Source of the DNA: an uncultured Spartobacteria bacterium
GTDB lineage: Bacteria; Verrucomicrobiota; Verrucomicrobiia; Chthoniobacterales; Chthoniobacteraceae
Direction: 5' to 3'
Assembly: GCA_903882875.1 (NCBI GenBank)
Contig: CAIRYQ010000068.1
Span: 1 to 64,000, forward strand
Length of the DNA stretch: 64,000 nucleotides
In this document: piece after piece, positions 28,820 through 38,395 of the stretch
Layout of the letters: every line of letters begins with the position of its first letter
Position numbering within the stretch: the first letter of the stretch is position 1
Position numbers and translations under genes: made by a program
The notes under the pieces: model-generated
Seen by the model: only the letters and a program-made list of their open reading frames with translations
Database searches by the model: none
Told to the model about the DNA's origin: nothing

Positions 28820-29236
28820 ATGAAACTCCGCAGGCGCTCAGAGCCGCTGGTGATGGGATTCCAGATCGCCCCGATGGTGGACGTGCTGCTCGTGCTGCTG
28901 TGCTTTTTCATCCTCACATGGAATTTTGCGCGGAAGGAATCGGAACTCTCGGTGAAAGTGCCGACGGCGGAAAACGCGCACGAGCCGACGCTCGACGTGA
29001 ACCAGACCGTGCTGAACTTGAAGGAGGACGGGACGATGGTGATGAACACGAAGCCGATCACTTTTGAAGAGCTGGCCACGCGCATGGAGGATCTCGCGAG
29101 GATCAATCCCGACTACGCGATCATCCTGCGCGGCGATGAGAATGTGCCCTACAAGTACGTCGCGCGCGTGCTCGGCGTATGCAATGGCGCGGGCATCTGG
29201 AACGTCGCGCTGCCGGTGAACACTCCGAAACCATGA
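28820..29236 (+). CDS. ExbD/TolR-type protein
   Basis: The 138-residue product has a short basic cytoplasmic start and one membrane helix (QIAPMVDVLLVLLCFFIL) with the conserved proton-binding aspartate in the APMVD motif. A periplasmic TolR-like domain ends GAGIWNVALPV. It partners the ExbB-like protein. Its stop overlaps the start of the following TPR gene (ATGA), so the TPR protein is made in step with the motor subunits. No TonB or TolA gene is nearby. Confidence 0.92.
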   Translation: MKLRRRSEPLVMGFQIAPMVDVLLVLLCFFILTWNFARKESELSVKVPTAENAHEPTLDVNQTVLNLKEDGTMVMNTKPITFEELATRMEDLARINPDYAIILRGDENVPYKYVARVLGVCNGAGIWNVALPVNTPKP

Positions 29237-31869
29237 GACGCCGCGTCCTGTTTGCGCTGCCGGTGGCGATGCTGGCCGCGCTCGCGGCTTCTTCGTCCGC
29301 GCAGAACGATGTGCTGAAGCCCTTCCGTCCCGGCGCTCCCGCTGCGGACGATCCGCCGCGCGCGATTCCGCTGAAGCCGTTCCGCGCCGTTCCGCCGCCC
29401 GATGCGCCGAAGCCCGATCCCTCCGAACCCGAAGTCCCAAAGGCCGTGCCTGTGCGCAAGCCGTCGCCGATCTCGGTGCCTGAGCCCGACGTTCCGCGTC
29501 CGTCGCCTGCCGCGACGCCGCGTCCGCCCAAGGCGACGACGGAGGCTCCGCGCCAGCCCGCATCGGAACTCCCCGAGCCCGGCGACATCGTCGTCGGACG
29601 GAGTACGCCCACGACCGCCGACCAGGTGCAGCTCCAGTACGCGGACGGCTTTTACTCGAAGAAAAATTACCGCGACGCGGCGGCGGAGTACGAGCGATAT
29701 CTCGATCAGTTCCAACGCGCGCCGGCACTCGACAGGCAGGCGGTCTATTACCGTCTCGCCGAGTGCTACCGGCTCACCGGCGCGACCAACAACGCGAAGG
29801 CAAACTACGAGTCGCTGCTTGCGAATTTTTCCGGCGGCGAATTCCTCGGCTACGCGGCATACCGCCTGGCCTCGATGCAGTACGAGGAAAAAAATTACCG
29901 CGACGCGCTTGAGTCCTACCGGCGCGCATCGGTGCGGCTCACGCAGCCGGTGCTGATCTATGCGTCGCGTTTTTTCGTCGGCCGCTGCCTGGAGGCGATC
30001 TCGCAGAAGACGGAGGCGCGGCAGCAGTACGAGGATCTTTCAAAGGTCGTGGACAACAATCCGTTCCGCGACGCGAGCCGTCTCTCCGCGGGCCGGATGT
30101 TTGCGGACGCCGGGCTGCGCGAGGACGGTCTGAAGTGGCTGCTGCCGCTCGCGGCCGAGACGACCAGCGCGCAGATCAAGGCCGAGGCGCTCGCACGCGC
30201 AGGGCTTTTGCAGGTGGAACTCGGACGGCCCGACGAGGCGACGAAGACTTTCGACGCGGCGCTCGCATTGCCGGAGATTGCGACATGGAAGGACACGATC
30301 GCCGTCGCAGGCTTCCGAATCCTCTACGACAAAAAGGACTACAAGGGCGTGATCGAGAGATACAAATCCCTCGGCACCGGCAACGGCCTGAAGCTCGAGA
30401 GCAAACTGAACGTGCTCGTGACCGTCGCCGATTCGCAGCGCGAGATGGGGCAGCGTGACGAGGCAATGGCGACGTATGCGCAAATCGCGCGCGAATTTCC
30501 CGCGACACCGCAGGCTCGTGAGGCCGGTTACGCGCGGCTCGTGATGCTCTACGATGCGGGCGACACGCGGCTCGTGAACGAGGTGAACGCGTTCCTCACC
30601 GAGAACCCGACCGCTTCGCAGGTGGATCGCGTGTCGTTGATGAAGGCCGAGGCGCTGTTCAAGGCGGGCGACTTCGAGCACGCCGCGCCAATCTACCAGA
30701 TCGTCGTCGCGAGGACGAAGGCGCTGCCGGAAAATTTCAAGGGCGAGGCGACCTTCAAGCTCGGCTGGTGCTGGATGCAGCTCGGGCATTACGACAAGGC
30801 GGTGGAGACTTTCACCGCGTTCCTGCGCGATTTTCCCACGCACGCAAAGGTGCCCACCGCGCTCGCGCAGCGCGGCTCGGCGCAGATGCAGCTCAGGCAA
30901 TATCCGGCGGCCCAGAAAGATTTTGCGGATCTGGTGGCGAAGTTTCCGAAGGCGAAAGAGCGCGAATTCGGCCTCGAGAACCTCGCGCTCATCCACGGCC
31001 AGCTCGGCGATCAGGCGCGCATGGCGGAGACGTTCGAGATTCTGCTGAAGGAATTTCCCAACACCGCGGCCAATGCGAAGGCGAACTACTGGATCGGGCG
31101 CACGGAGTTCGAAAAGAAAAATTACAGGAAGGCCGCGCCGCACCTCGACGAGGCGCGCAAGCTCGACAAGGAGCAGTTCTTCGAGCGCAGCTCGCTCGCA
31201 CTCCTGGCGTGCCTCTACAATACCGAGGACGTGGACGCGACCGAGAAGGAGATCGAATTTTACAAGCAGAGCGGCGGCAAGGCGCAGACTCCGAGCGACG
31301 TGATCCGCTGGCTCGGCCAGAAGTCCTATGAGCGCGGACAATTCGATCGCGCGGAAAAATTCCTGCCCGAACTCGTGCTCCGCAAGGAAGCGGGCGGCGA
31401 CGACTACCTGCTTCTCGCGCGAAGCCGCGCGAAGCTCGGAAAATTCAAGGACGCCGTGGACAGCTTCGACAACTATCTGTCCTCCGTGAAAGACGCGGTG
31501 CCGCGCGTCGCAGGGATGATTGAAAAGGCGGACGCACAGCTCGGGCTGAAGGACTGGGACGGCGCGGAGAAGACGGTGAAGGAAGGCCTCAATCTTGCCA
31601 CCGAAGGCCGCTACAACGGCGAGCTGCGCCTGCGCGCCGGCGATGTGGAAGCGGGACGCGGCGACACGAAAAAGGCGCTGCAAATCTACGAGACGATCCC
31701 CGTGACTCTCGACGATGAAAGCGTGAGCCCGCGCGCGCTGGAGCGCGCACTCACACTTCATACGAAACTCGGCAACGCCGCCGACGCAAAGCGCGTGGAG
31801 AACCAGCTCCACAGCAAGTACCCGGAATACCTCCAGAAAAACCGCGCCCGAAAGCCGGACGCAAAGTAG
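29233..31869 (+). CDS. Secreted TPR protein coupled to the ExbB/ExbD motor
   Basis: The 878-residue protein has a signal peptide (MRRRVLFALPVAMLAALAASSSA) and a roughly 90-residue Pro-rich linker. An array of TPR-like repeats follows to the C-terminus, for example FYSKKNYRDAAAEYERYLDQF and YDKAVETFTAFLRDFPTH. It has no membrane anchor after the signal peptide, so it should be periplasmic. Translation is coupled to ExbD by an ATGA overlap. By position it could be the output component of the motor, replacing TonB or TolA, or a scaffold for it. Confidence 0.82.
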   Translation: MRRRVLFALPVAMLAALAASSSAQNDVLKPFRPGAPAADDPPRAIPLKPFRAVPPPDAPKPDPSEPEVPKAVPVRKPSPISVPEPDVPRPSPAATPRPPKATTEAPRQPASELPEPGDIVVGRSTPTTADQVQLQYADGFYSKKNYRDAAAEYERYLDQFQRAPALDRQAVYYRLAECYRLTGATNNAKANYESLLANFSGGEFLGYAAYRLASMQYEEKNYRDALESYRRASVRLTQPVLIYASRFFVGRCLEAISQKTEARQQYEDLSKVVDNNPFRDASRLSAGRMFADAGLREDGLKWLLPLAAETTSAQIKAEALARAGLLQVELGRPDEATKTFDAALALPEIATWKDTIAVAGFRILYDKKDYKGVIERYKSLGTGNGLKLESKLNVLVTVADSQREMGQRDEAMATYAQIAREFPATPQAREAGYARLVMLYDAGDTRLVNEVNAFLTENPTASQVDRVSLMKAEALFKAGDFEHAAPIYQIVVARTKALPENFKGEATFKLGWCWMQLGHYDKAVETFTAFLRDFPTHAKVPTALAQRGSAQMQLRQYPAAQKDFADLVAKFPKAKEREFGLENLALIHGQLGDQARMAETFEILLKEFPNTAANAKANYWIGRTEFEKKNYRKAAPHLDEARKLDKEQFFERSSLALLACLYNTEDVDATEKEIEFYKQSGGKAQTPSDVIRWLGQKSYERGQFDRAEKFLPELVLRKEAGGDDYLLLARSRAKLGKFKDAVDSFDNYLSSVKDAVPRVAGMIEKADAQLGLKDWDGAEKTVKEGLNLATEGRYNGELRLRAGDVEAGRGDTKKALQIYETIPVTLDDESVSPRALERALTLHTKLGNAADAKRVENQLHSKYPEYLQKNRARKPDAK

Positions 31870-32096
31870 CCGGACATAGGCCACGTCGGGCGGATGCGGC
31901 CCCGATCAAGCAGAGGCGATCAGCAGGCGGATGGATCGCTGACATGATGCGCCGATGTAGCTTGGCGGACGTGTGCCTCGTCTGCCTCTCCGACCTTCAT
32001 CCGAAGCTCCCGCTGCAGCAATTTTCCTGAGTCATCCAGGCTGTCGCTTCGGGACGGTCTGGAAAATCCGGGGCATTTGGCATTTGCCAAGCGGGT

Positions 32097-32128
32097 GAGG
32101 GGCACCCATATTCCGCGCCCCTTTTTTT
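32097..32128 (+). terminator. Terminator-like hairpin abutting the secG start codon
   Basis: AGGGGC (32098-32103) pairs with GCCCCT (32117-32122) across a 13-nt loop. A T-run ends at the base before the secG ATG. It has the form of an intrinsic terminator or attenuator. The 5' arm is also the only purine-rich stretch that could act as a Shine-Dalgarno, so folding might influence secG translation. Confidence 0.5.
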
Positions 32129-32860
32129 ATGAACTGGATCGGCCTCATCACCAACTTGCTCACCGCGGTCAACGTCCTCGTCTGTCTGCTCATCGTCCTG
32201 CTCGTGCTCCTGCAGCGGCCGAAGGATCAGGGCCTCGGCGCGGCGTTCGGCGGCGACACCGCGAGCAACATCTTCGGCGCGCAGACCACGAACGTCCTCG
32301 CGACACTCACGCGCTGGCTGGGCTCAATTTTCCTCGTGCTGTGCCTGCTCATCGCCGTCCTCGGCACGCACGACAGCAAGCGGCAGGGGAAAATCAGCGA
32401 ATACATCAACCAGAAAAAACAGGAGCAGGCCGAGCGCGACAAACAGAAGGCCGCCGAGGACGCCGCGAAAGCCGCATCCGCTGCGAACGACGCCGGCAAA
32501 AAGCCCGCTGTCCCAGCTCCCGCCCCTTCGGCCACTGCGCAGCCGGCCCCTGTCCCGCAGCCCGCGCCTCCGCAGCCTGACGAGAAAAAGCCCGCGACAT
32601 CCACGGCCCCGGCTCCAGTGCCGGAGGCTCCGAAGCCGGAGACAAAACCCGCGGAGAAGCCGGCCGAGAAGCCCACTGCACCAAAGGCTGAGGAACCAAA
32701 GGCGGCGGAAAAACCCGTCGAGCCCAAGTCGGCTGAAGTGAAGCCCGCTGATCCCAAGCCTGCTGAAAAGCCTGCGGAGCCAAAGCCCGCGGAGCCGACT
32801 GCGACTGATCCGAAGCCGACGGAAAAACCTGCTGACCCGAAGCCTCCGGGCGGCAACTGA
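32129..32860 (+). CDS. secG: SecG preprotein translocase subunit with long low-complexity tail
   Basis: SecG assists SecYEG in moving proteins across the inner membrane. The first 80 residues are a normal SecG: helix 1 (TAVNVLVCLLIVLLVLLQRP), the conserved GLGAAFGG segment, and helix 2 (LTRWLGSIFLVLCLLIAVLG). Instead of ending near residue 80-110 the protein continues to 243. It has a charged helix, then about 130 residues of Pro, Ala, Lys and Glu with PAEKPAEPK-like repeats. The tail resembles TonB/TolA-style linkers. A terminator-like hairpin sits directly before the ATG. Confidence 0.9.
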   Translation: MNWIGLITNLLTAVNVLVCLLIVLLVLLQRPKDQGLGAAFGGDTASNIFGAQTTNVLATLTRWLGSIFLVLCLLIAVLGTHDSKRQGKISEYINQKKQEQAERDKQKAAEDAAKAASAANDAGKKPAVPAPAPSATAQPAPVPQPAPPQPDEKKPATSTAPAPVPEAPKPETKPAEKPAEKPTAPKAEEPKAAEKPVEPKSAEVKPADPKPAEKPAEPKPAEPTATDPKPTEKPADPKPPGGN

Positions 32861-33098
32861 TCTGTTATTGCCGTCAGATTGCGCGGGTTCCGGAGTCGCG
32901 GGAGGAATGTAAATCTGGAACCAATGATTTTCTGGGAACAGATCGGATCAAATAGCGGAACGATGGACGGGCGGGCACGATTGGGCTACTTGCGGGTCTG
33001 CCGCGGTATCCGTGCGACATGAAGTCTGAGGCATTTCATGCCGTGATTTTTCGCGCGGCCTTTCGCATTGCGCGCCGATTTGCAAACCGCGCCTACAT

Positions 33099-34139
33099 TT
33101 ACCTCGCGGAAAAGTGATGCACGGTCGTGCTGCGGAATTTCTCTCCGGGGCGCAGCACGGTGCTGGGGAAATTCGGCCGGTTCGGTGAATCCGGGAAGTG
33201 CTGCGTCTCGAGGCAGAAGCCGTAGTTTTTCTTGTAGCCCTTGCCGCCTTTGCCGACGATGGAGCCGTCGAGGAAATTTCCCGTGTAGAGCTGGATGCCC
33301 GGCTCGGTTGTCGAGACTTTCAGCACGCGTCCGCTGCGCGGCTCGTATGCTTCGCCTGCGAGCGTGAGCGCGCCTGCGCTCGCGTGATCGATCACGTAGC
33401 AGTGGTCGTAGCCGCCGGGCGTGCCGCCGATTTGCGCGAAGTCGCGCGCGAGCGTCTTCGCCTTTTTGAAATCCATCGGCGTGCCTGCGACCGCGGCGAT
33501 TTCTCCGGTCGGGATGCCCGACGCGTCCACGGGGATGTAGCGGCTCGCGTGCAGCGTGACTTCGTGGCCGAGCACGTCGCCTTCGCCCGCGCCGGCGAGA
33601 TTCCAGTAGGCGTGGTTCGTGAGGTTCAGCACGGTTGGCTTGTCGGTCGTCGCCTCGTAATCGAGCCGCAGTTCGTCGTCGTCCGTGAGCGTGTAGGTCA
33701 CCGCGACGGTGAGCTTGCCGGGGAAGCCCTCCTCGCCGTCGGCGCTCACGTAGGAAAAGCGCACGCCATTTCCCGCGGCGAGCGGCTCGGCCTTCCACAC
33801 GCGCGCGTGAAATCCCGTCGGGCCTCCGTGAAGATGGTTCGCGCCGTTGTTCACCGCGAGCGAATGGGTTGTGCCGTCGAGCGTGAATTTCCCGAGCGCG
33901 ATGCGGTTCGCGAAGCGCCCGGTGGTCACGCCGAAATGCGGGTGCTTCACGAGGTAGCGGTCGAGCGTGTCAAAGCCGAGCGTGATGTCCGCCAGCGCGC
34001 CCTTGCGATCCGGCGTGTGCATCTCCACGAGGCACGCGCCCCAGTTCGTGAGCTTCGCGCGGAGCCCGCGTTTGTTGGTGAGGATGAATGCGTCCACCGG
34101 CTCACCGGCGGCAGTTTTTCCAAAGGGTTCTGTTTTCAC
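33099..34139 (-). CDS. galM: Aldose 1-epimerase (mutarotase)
   Basis: GalM interconverts the alpha and beta anomers of aldohexoses. The 346-residue protein contains the catalytic signatures GRFANRIALGKF, NNGANHLHGG, the histidine motif LTNHAYWNLAG, and the late YTGNFLDGS and GFCLETQHFPDSPN segments. No ATG fits the expected N-terminus. A GTG at 34139 gives VKTEPFGKTAAGEPVDAFILTN, which aligns with the family start, so GTG is chosen. It is divergent from a glucose dehydrogenase gene, consistent with a shared role in glucose use. Confidence 0.92.
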   Translation of the reverse strand: MKTEPFGKTAAGEPVDAFILTNKRGLRAKLTNWGACLVEMHTPDRKGALADITLGFDTLDRYLVKHPHFGVTTGRFANRIALGKFTLDGTTHSLAVNNGANHLHGGPTGFHARVWKAEPLAAGNGVRFSYVSADGEEGFPGKLTVAVTYTLTDDDELRLDYEATTDKPTVLNLTNHAYWNLAGAGEGDVLGHEVTLHASRYIPVDASGIPTGEIAAVAGTPMDFKKAKTLARDFAQIGGTPGGYDHCYVIDHASAGALTLAGEAYEPRSGRVLKVSTTEPGIQLYTGNFLDGSIVGKGGKGYKKNYGFCLETQHFPDSPNRPNFPSTVLRPGEKFRSTTVHHFSAR

Positions 34140-34382
34140 GTGGGGATGGGATTTCTTGGTGTGATGCTTTGCTGCCAGTGGTGGCGGCTGAGCGCGGGGT
34201 GCGAGGGAAGTTGCCGCGGAAAAGCGAGTCAACCGCAAAGCCAGCCGAGGACGCACATCACAGACGGACGCGGAAAATTTTGTTCTCACGGAGTCCGCGC
34301 GCGGTATGCTCCGCGCCCGCTCGTGCCGGTGTGAATCCGCGCCGGGCGTGATTTTTTCCACGCACACTTTTCCCAAACAACC

Positions 34383-35510
34383 ATGAGCACGAACACCATG
34401 AAGGGCGTCGGCGTCGTTCCCGAGAAGAAGGAACTGCGCCTCGTCGCGCACCCCGAGCCGAGCATCACCGCGCCGAATGAGCTGAAGATTCGCACGCTGG
34501 AGGTCGGCATCTGCGGGACGGACCGGGAGATTTGCACGTTTGCCTACGGGCACGGGCCGAAGGGCTGCGAGTATCTCGTGCTCGGGCACGAATGCCTCGG
34601 CGAGGTGACGGAGGTCGGGCCGGGCGTGAAGAATTTCAAGCCGGGCGATCTCGTCGTGCCGAGCGTGCGGCGGCCGTGCCCGGATCCGAATTGCACGCCG
34701 TGCCGCGAGGGGCGGCAGGATTTCTGTTTCACGTGGACTTTCAAGGAGCGGGGCATCAACCAGCTCCACGGGTTCATGACCGAGCAGTTTGTCGAGGAGG
34801 AGACGTTTCTCACGGCGGTGCCGAAGGAATTGCGCGACGTGGCGGTGATGGCCGAGCCGCTCACCATCGCGGAGAAAGGTCTCGCGCAGGCGTGGCAGGT
34901 GCAGAAGCGCGTGCCCGGCTGGGAGCACGACAATCGCGACGGTAAAGGCCGCGGATTCGGACGCACGGCGGTCGTGCTCGGTGCGGGGCCCATCGGCCTG
35001 CTCGGCGCGATGAAACTGCTCATCGAGGGCTTCCGCGTTTTCATCTACTCGCGCTCGCCGAAGCCGAACTTCAAGGCGGACATCGCCGCGCAGATCGGCG
35101 TGGAATACATCTCATCGGTGAAAATGCACACGGATGATCTCGCGCAGCAGATCGGGAACATTGATCTCGTGTACGAAGCCGTCGGCGAGGGCGACGTGTC
35201 GTTCGAGCTGGCGCGGGTGCTCGGCATCAACGGCGTCTATATTTTCACCGGCATCCCGGCGTTGAAGTCCGCGATCCCAGTGTATGCGGACAACATCATG
35301 CGGAACATCACGCTGAAAAATCAGGCGCTCGTCGGCACGGTGAACGCGAGCCCGCAGGCGTTCGTGGATGCGATTCACGATCTCGGCGAATTCAAGAAGC
35401 GCTGGCCGAAAGCTCTCGCCGCGCTGATCACCGGACGGCACACGATTGATGCGCACCGCGAGCTGCTCATCGGCAGGGCGCAGGGGATCAAGAATGTGAT
35501 CCAGTTTTAG
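34383..35510 (+). CDS. gdh: Zinc-dependent glucose 1-dehydrogenase-like alcohol dehydrogenase
   Basis: The 375-residue medium-chain dehydrogenase resembles the archaeal-type glucose dehydrogenase. It has catalytic-zinc residues in GICGTD and GHE, a structural-zinc lobe CPDPNCTPCREGRQDFC, and a glycine-rich NAD(P) site VVLGAGPIGLLGAMKL. The C-terminal half matches the Glucose_dehyd_C pattern with NQALVGTVNASPQAF. It likely oxidises glucose or a related aldose to the lactone. It faces galM across a 243-bp divergent gap. Substrate specificity is inferred. Confidence 0.85.
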   Translation: MSTNTMKGVGVVPEKKELRLVAHPEPSITAPNELKIRTLEVGICGTDREICTFAYGHGPKGCEYLVLGHECLGEVTEVGPGVKNFKPGDLVVPSVRRPCPDPNCTPCREGRQDFCFTWTFKERGINQLHGFMTEQFVEEETFLTAVPKELRDVAVMAEPLTIAEKGLAQAWQVQKRVPGWEHDNRDGKGRGFGRTAVVLGAGPIGLLGAMKLLIEGFRVFIYSRSPKPNFKADIAAQIGVEYISSVKMHTDDLAQQIGNIDLVYEAVGEGDVSFELARVLGINGVYIFTGIPALKSAIPVYADNIMRNITLKNQALVGTVNASPQAFVDAIHDLGEFKKRWPKALAALITGRHTIDAHRELLIGRAQGIKNVIQF

Positions 35511-35532
35511 CGGGGCGCGCGGTGCAGTGTTT

Positions 35533-35598
35533 AGTAATTAGTGATTAGCCTGCGACTGATGCATTCACTTTGATACTGAATACTAATCACTAATTACT
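35533..35598. repeat. 16-bp perfect inverted repeat, 34-nt loop, AT-rich
   Basis: AGTAATTAGTGATTAG at 35533-35548 is exactly complementary to CTAATCACTAATTACT at 35583-35598. The element fills most of the gap between the glucose dehydrogenase and cyclase genes. It is far more AT-rich than its surroundings. There is no T-run after it. It may be a terminator-like structure or a small palindromic repeat element. Confidence 0.85.
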
Positions 35599-35622
35599 CA
35601 CCCACTTTCACCAAACAACACC

Positions 35623-36261
35623 ATGAGCAAGAATCCCTGGATTGACGTCTCCGTTCCCATCTCAAATTCCATGCACGGCTGGCCGGGAAATCCGCCGACG
35701 TTTATCACGATGCACCTCGGCACTGCGAAGGCCGACGTGTGCAACGTGTCGGCTATCAATTTCAATTCGCACACCGGCACGCACATGGACGCGCCGCTGC
35801 ATTTTCTCCACGGTGCAAAGACAATGGACGACCTGCCGTGGGACGCCGTCGTCGGCCCGGCGCGCGTCGTCGAGATCAAGGACAAGGAGGCGATCAAAGT
35901 TGCCGAGCTGAAAAAGCTGAAGCCGAAGAAAGGCGAGAGGCTCATTTTCAAGACGCGTAACTCAGCGGTGAGTTGGAAGAAGCCGGAGTTCGACAAGGAC
36001 TTCGTCTACATCTCGGCCGAAGCATCTGAATACCTCGTGGAGTGCGGCGTGCAGACGGTGGGCGTGGACTACCTGAGCGTCGGCGGCTTCCACAAGGATG
36101 GCATCGAGACGCACCACATCCTGCTCGGCGCGGAAGTGTGGATCATCGAGGGCCTTGACCTCTCGAAGATCAAGTCAGGCAACTACGATCTGATTTGCCT
36201 GCCGATCAAATTCCACAACGGCGACGGCGCGCCTTCGCGCTGCCTGCTGCGGAAGCGGTAA
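35623..36261 (+). CDS. Cyclase-family (kynurenine-formamidase-like) metal hydrolase
   Basis: The 212-residue protein contains HTGTHMDAPLHF (50-61), the metal-binding signature of the cyclase/KynB family. It also has the VGVDYLSVGG segment and a C-terminal LPIKFHNGDGAPSRCLL, matching the usual family ending. Family members hydrolyse amide or ester bonds using a divalent metal. The tryptophan pathway genes are not nearby, so KynB function is not claimed. It stands alone after an inverted repeat and ends 23 bp from the convergent acs gene. Confidence 0.85.
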   Translation: MSKNPWIDVSVPISNSMHGWPGNPPTFITMHLGTAKADVCNVSAINFNSHTGTHMDAPLHFLHGAKTMDDLPWDAVVGPARVVEIKDKEAIKVAELKKLKPKKGERLIFKTRNSAVSWKKPEFDKDFVYISAEASEYLVECGVQTVGVDYLSVGGFHKDGIETHHILLGAEVWIIEGLDLSKIKSGNYDLICLPIKFHNGDGAPSRCLLRKR

Positions 36262-36284
36262 TCTTGCGCGGCGTCTGACTCCGC

Positions 36285-38249
36285 TCAGTCTTCCGCAGTG
36301 GCGAGCTTTGCGAGGACGCTGAGGTCGTCGAGCGTCGTGGTGTCGCCCGTGACGAGTTCGCCGGCGGCGACCTGCTTGAGCAGGCGGCGCATGATTTTCC
36401 CGGAGCGCGTCTTCGGCAGCGCGTCGGTGAAGCGGATTTCGTCCGGCGTCGCGACGGGGCCGATGACGGTGCGGACTTGCTTCTTCAATTCGTCGGCAAG
36501 CGCTTTGCTCGTGGTGATGCCGGTCTTCACGGTGACGAAGCACACGACAGCCTGGCCTTTCAACTCGTCGGGCTTGCCCACGACCGCGGCTTCGGCGACG
36601 GACGGATGCGACACGAGCGCGCTCTCGACTTCGGCGGTGCCGAGACGGTGACCGGCGACGTTGAGCACATCGTCAATGCGGCCGACGATCCAGAAATTGC
36701 CGTCCTTGTCGCGCCGCGCGCCGTCGCCGGCGAAATACATGCCTTTGAATTCGCTCCAATACGTTTGCTTGTAGCGCGCCTTGTCGCCCCAGATGCCGCG
36801 GAGCATCGCGGGCCACGGTTTGCGGATGACGAGTTTGCCGCCCTGATTCGGCCCGAGTTCCTTGCCGTTGTCATCCACGATCGCGGCGTCCACGCCGAAA
36901 AATGGGAGCGTCGCGGTGCCGGGTTTTGTCGGCGTCGCGCCGGGGATCGGCGTGATCATATGGCCACCCGTCTCGGTCTGCCACCACGTGTCCACGATGG
37001 GGCAGCGCGAGCCGCCGATGGTTTTGTAATACCACATCCAGGCCTCGGGATTGATCACCTCACCGACGGTGCCGAGCAGGCGCAGCGAGGAGAGGTCATG
37101 CTTCGTCACCCACTGGTCGCCCCACTTCATGAACGCGCGGATCGCCGTCGGCGCGGTGTAGAAAACGCTCACAGCATTCTCCTCGATGATCTGCCAGAAA
37201 CGGTCGTTCTCCGGCCAGTTCGGCGCGCCCTCATACATGAACGACGTCGCTCCCATCGCGAGCGGGCCATACACGAGATACGAGTGGCCCGTCACCCAGC
37301 CGACGTCAGCAGTGCACCAATAGACATCCTCGTCGCGCAGGTCGAAAACGTATTTGCACGTCATGTAGGCGTGCAGCAGGTAGCCGCCAGTCGTGTGCAG
37401 GATGCCCTTCGGCTTCCCCGTCGAGCCGCTCGTGTAGAGGATGAAAAGCGGCGTCTCGCTGTCGAGCTGCGCGGCCGGGCAATTCGCGTCCACATACTCC
37501 AGCTCGCGGTGCCACCACACGTCGCGGCCTTCCTCAATGTGAATGTCCTGCCCCGTGCGGCGGAAGACGATCACGCGTTTCGCGGGATTCGTGCCGCCGC
37601 CCGCGAGCAGCGTGAGCGCATCGTCCACGTTCTTTTTCAAAGGCACCACCGCACCGCGACGATAGCCGCCGTCCGCCGTGAGGATGATCTTCGCACCGCT
37701 GTCCAGCACACGATCCTTGATGCTTTCCGCGCTGAACCCGCCGAAGACCACGCTGTGCATCGCGCCGATTCGCGCGCACGCGAGCATCGCGATCGCCGCC
37801 TCGGGAATCATCGGCATGTAAATGAGCACGCGGTCGCCTTTCTTCACGCCGTTGCGCTTCAGCACGTTTGCAAAGCGGCACACCTCGCGGTGCAGTTGCG
37901 CATAGGTGAGCGTGCGCTTCTCCCCCACCGGCTCGCCCTGCCACACCAGCGCCGCCTTGTTGTGACGCGCCGTGCCGAGGTGACGGTCCAGGCAGTTTTC
38001 CGCGACGTTGATTTTTCCGCCGACAAACCACTTCGCATTCGGGCATTTCCAATCCAGCACCTTCGTCCACTTCTTCTGCCACTGCAGCTCCGCCGCCTCA
38101 CGCGCGAAAAATTTCTCCGGCTTCGTTACGCTCTCCTTCCACATTTTCTGATACTGTGCCATCGAGCCGATGCGCGCCTTCCTGGAAAATTCCTTCGACG
38201 GTTTGAAGATGCGGTTCTCGACGAGGGTGGACTGGATGTTCGTGCTCAT
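36285..38249 (-). CDS. acs: Acetyl-CoA synthetase (AMP-forming)
   Basis: Acs converts acetate, ATP and CoA to acetyl-CoA. The 654-residue enzyme has the AMP-binding motif [20 protein letters not shown] and [10 protein letters not shown]. The hinge region is followed by [15 protein letters not shown], and the acetylation-site motif [13 protein letters not shown] near the C-terminus carries the regulatory lysine. Length is normal. The start [13 protein letters not shown] at 38249 is the family-like one; the upstream extension is not. It is a single gene between the cyclase and the amidohydrolase. Confidence 0.95.
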   Translation of the reverse strand: MSTNIQSTLVENRIFKPSKEFSRKARIGSMAQYQKMWKESVTKPEKFFAREAAELQWQKKWTKVLDWKCPNAKWFVGGKINVAENCLDRHLGTARHNKAALVWQGEPVGEKRTLTYAQLHREVCRFANVLKRNGVKKGDRVLIYMPMIPEAAIAMLACARIGAMHSVVFGGFSAESIKDRVLDSGAKIILTADGGYRRGAVVPLKKNVDDALTLLAGGGTNPAKRVIVFRRTGQDIHIEEGRDVWWHRELEYVDANCPAAQLDSETPLFILYTSGSTGKPKGILHTTGGYLLHAYMTCKYVFDLRDEDVYWCTADVGWVTGHSYLVYGPLAMGATSFMYEGAPNWPENDRFWQIIEENAVSVFYTAPTAIRAFMKWGDQWVTKHDLSSLRLLGTVGEVINPEAWMWYYKTIGGSRCPIVDTWWQTETGGHMITPIPGATPTKPGTATLPFFGVDAAIVDDNGKELGPNQGGKLVIRKPWPAMLRGIWGDKARYKQTYWSEFKGMYFAGDGARRDKDGNFWIVGRIDDVLNVAGHRLGTAEVESALVSHPSVAEAAVVGKPDELKGQAVVCFVTVKTGITTSKALADELKKQVRTVIGPVATPDEIRFTDALPKTRSGKIMRRLLKQVAAGELVTGDTTTLDDLSVLAKLATAED

Positions 38250-38395
38250 GGCGGGTGTGGTGAAAGAGGGCCGCCGTGCTAGCAACTCGCCCCGCGCGCG
38301 ACAAGAGCGAACGCCTGACGCTGCTGCTTTGTTCCGGATCATCCAATCTCCCACCAGATTCCGGCGCTCGCGAAAAACATCCGGCCTTCAGATGT

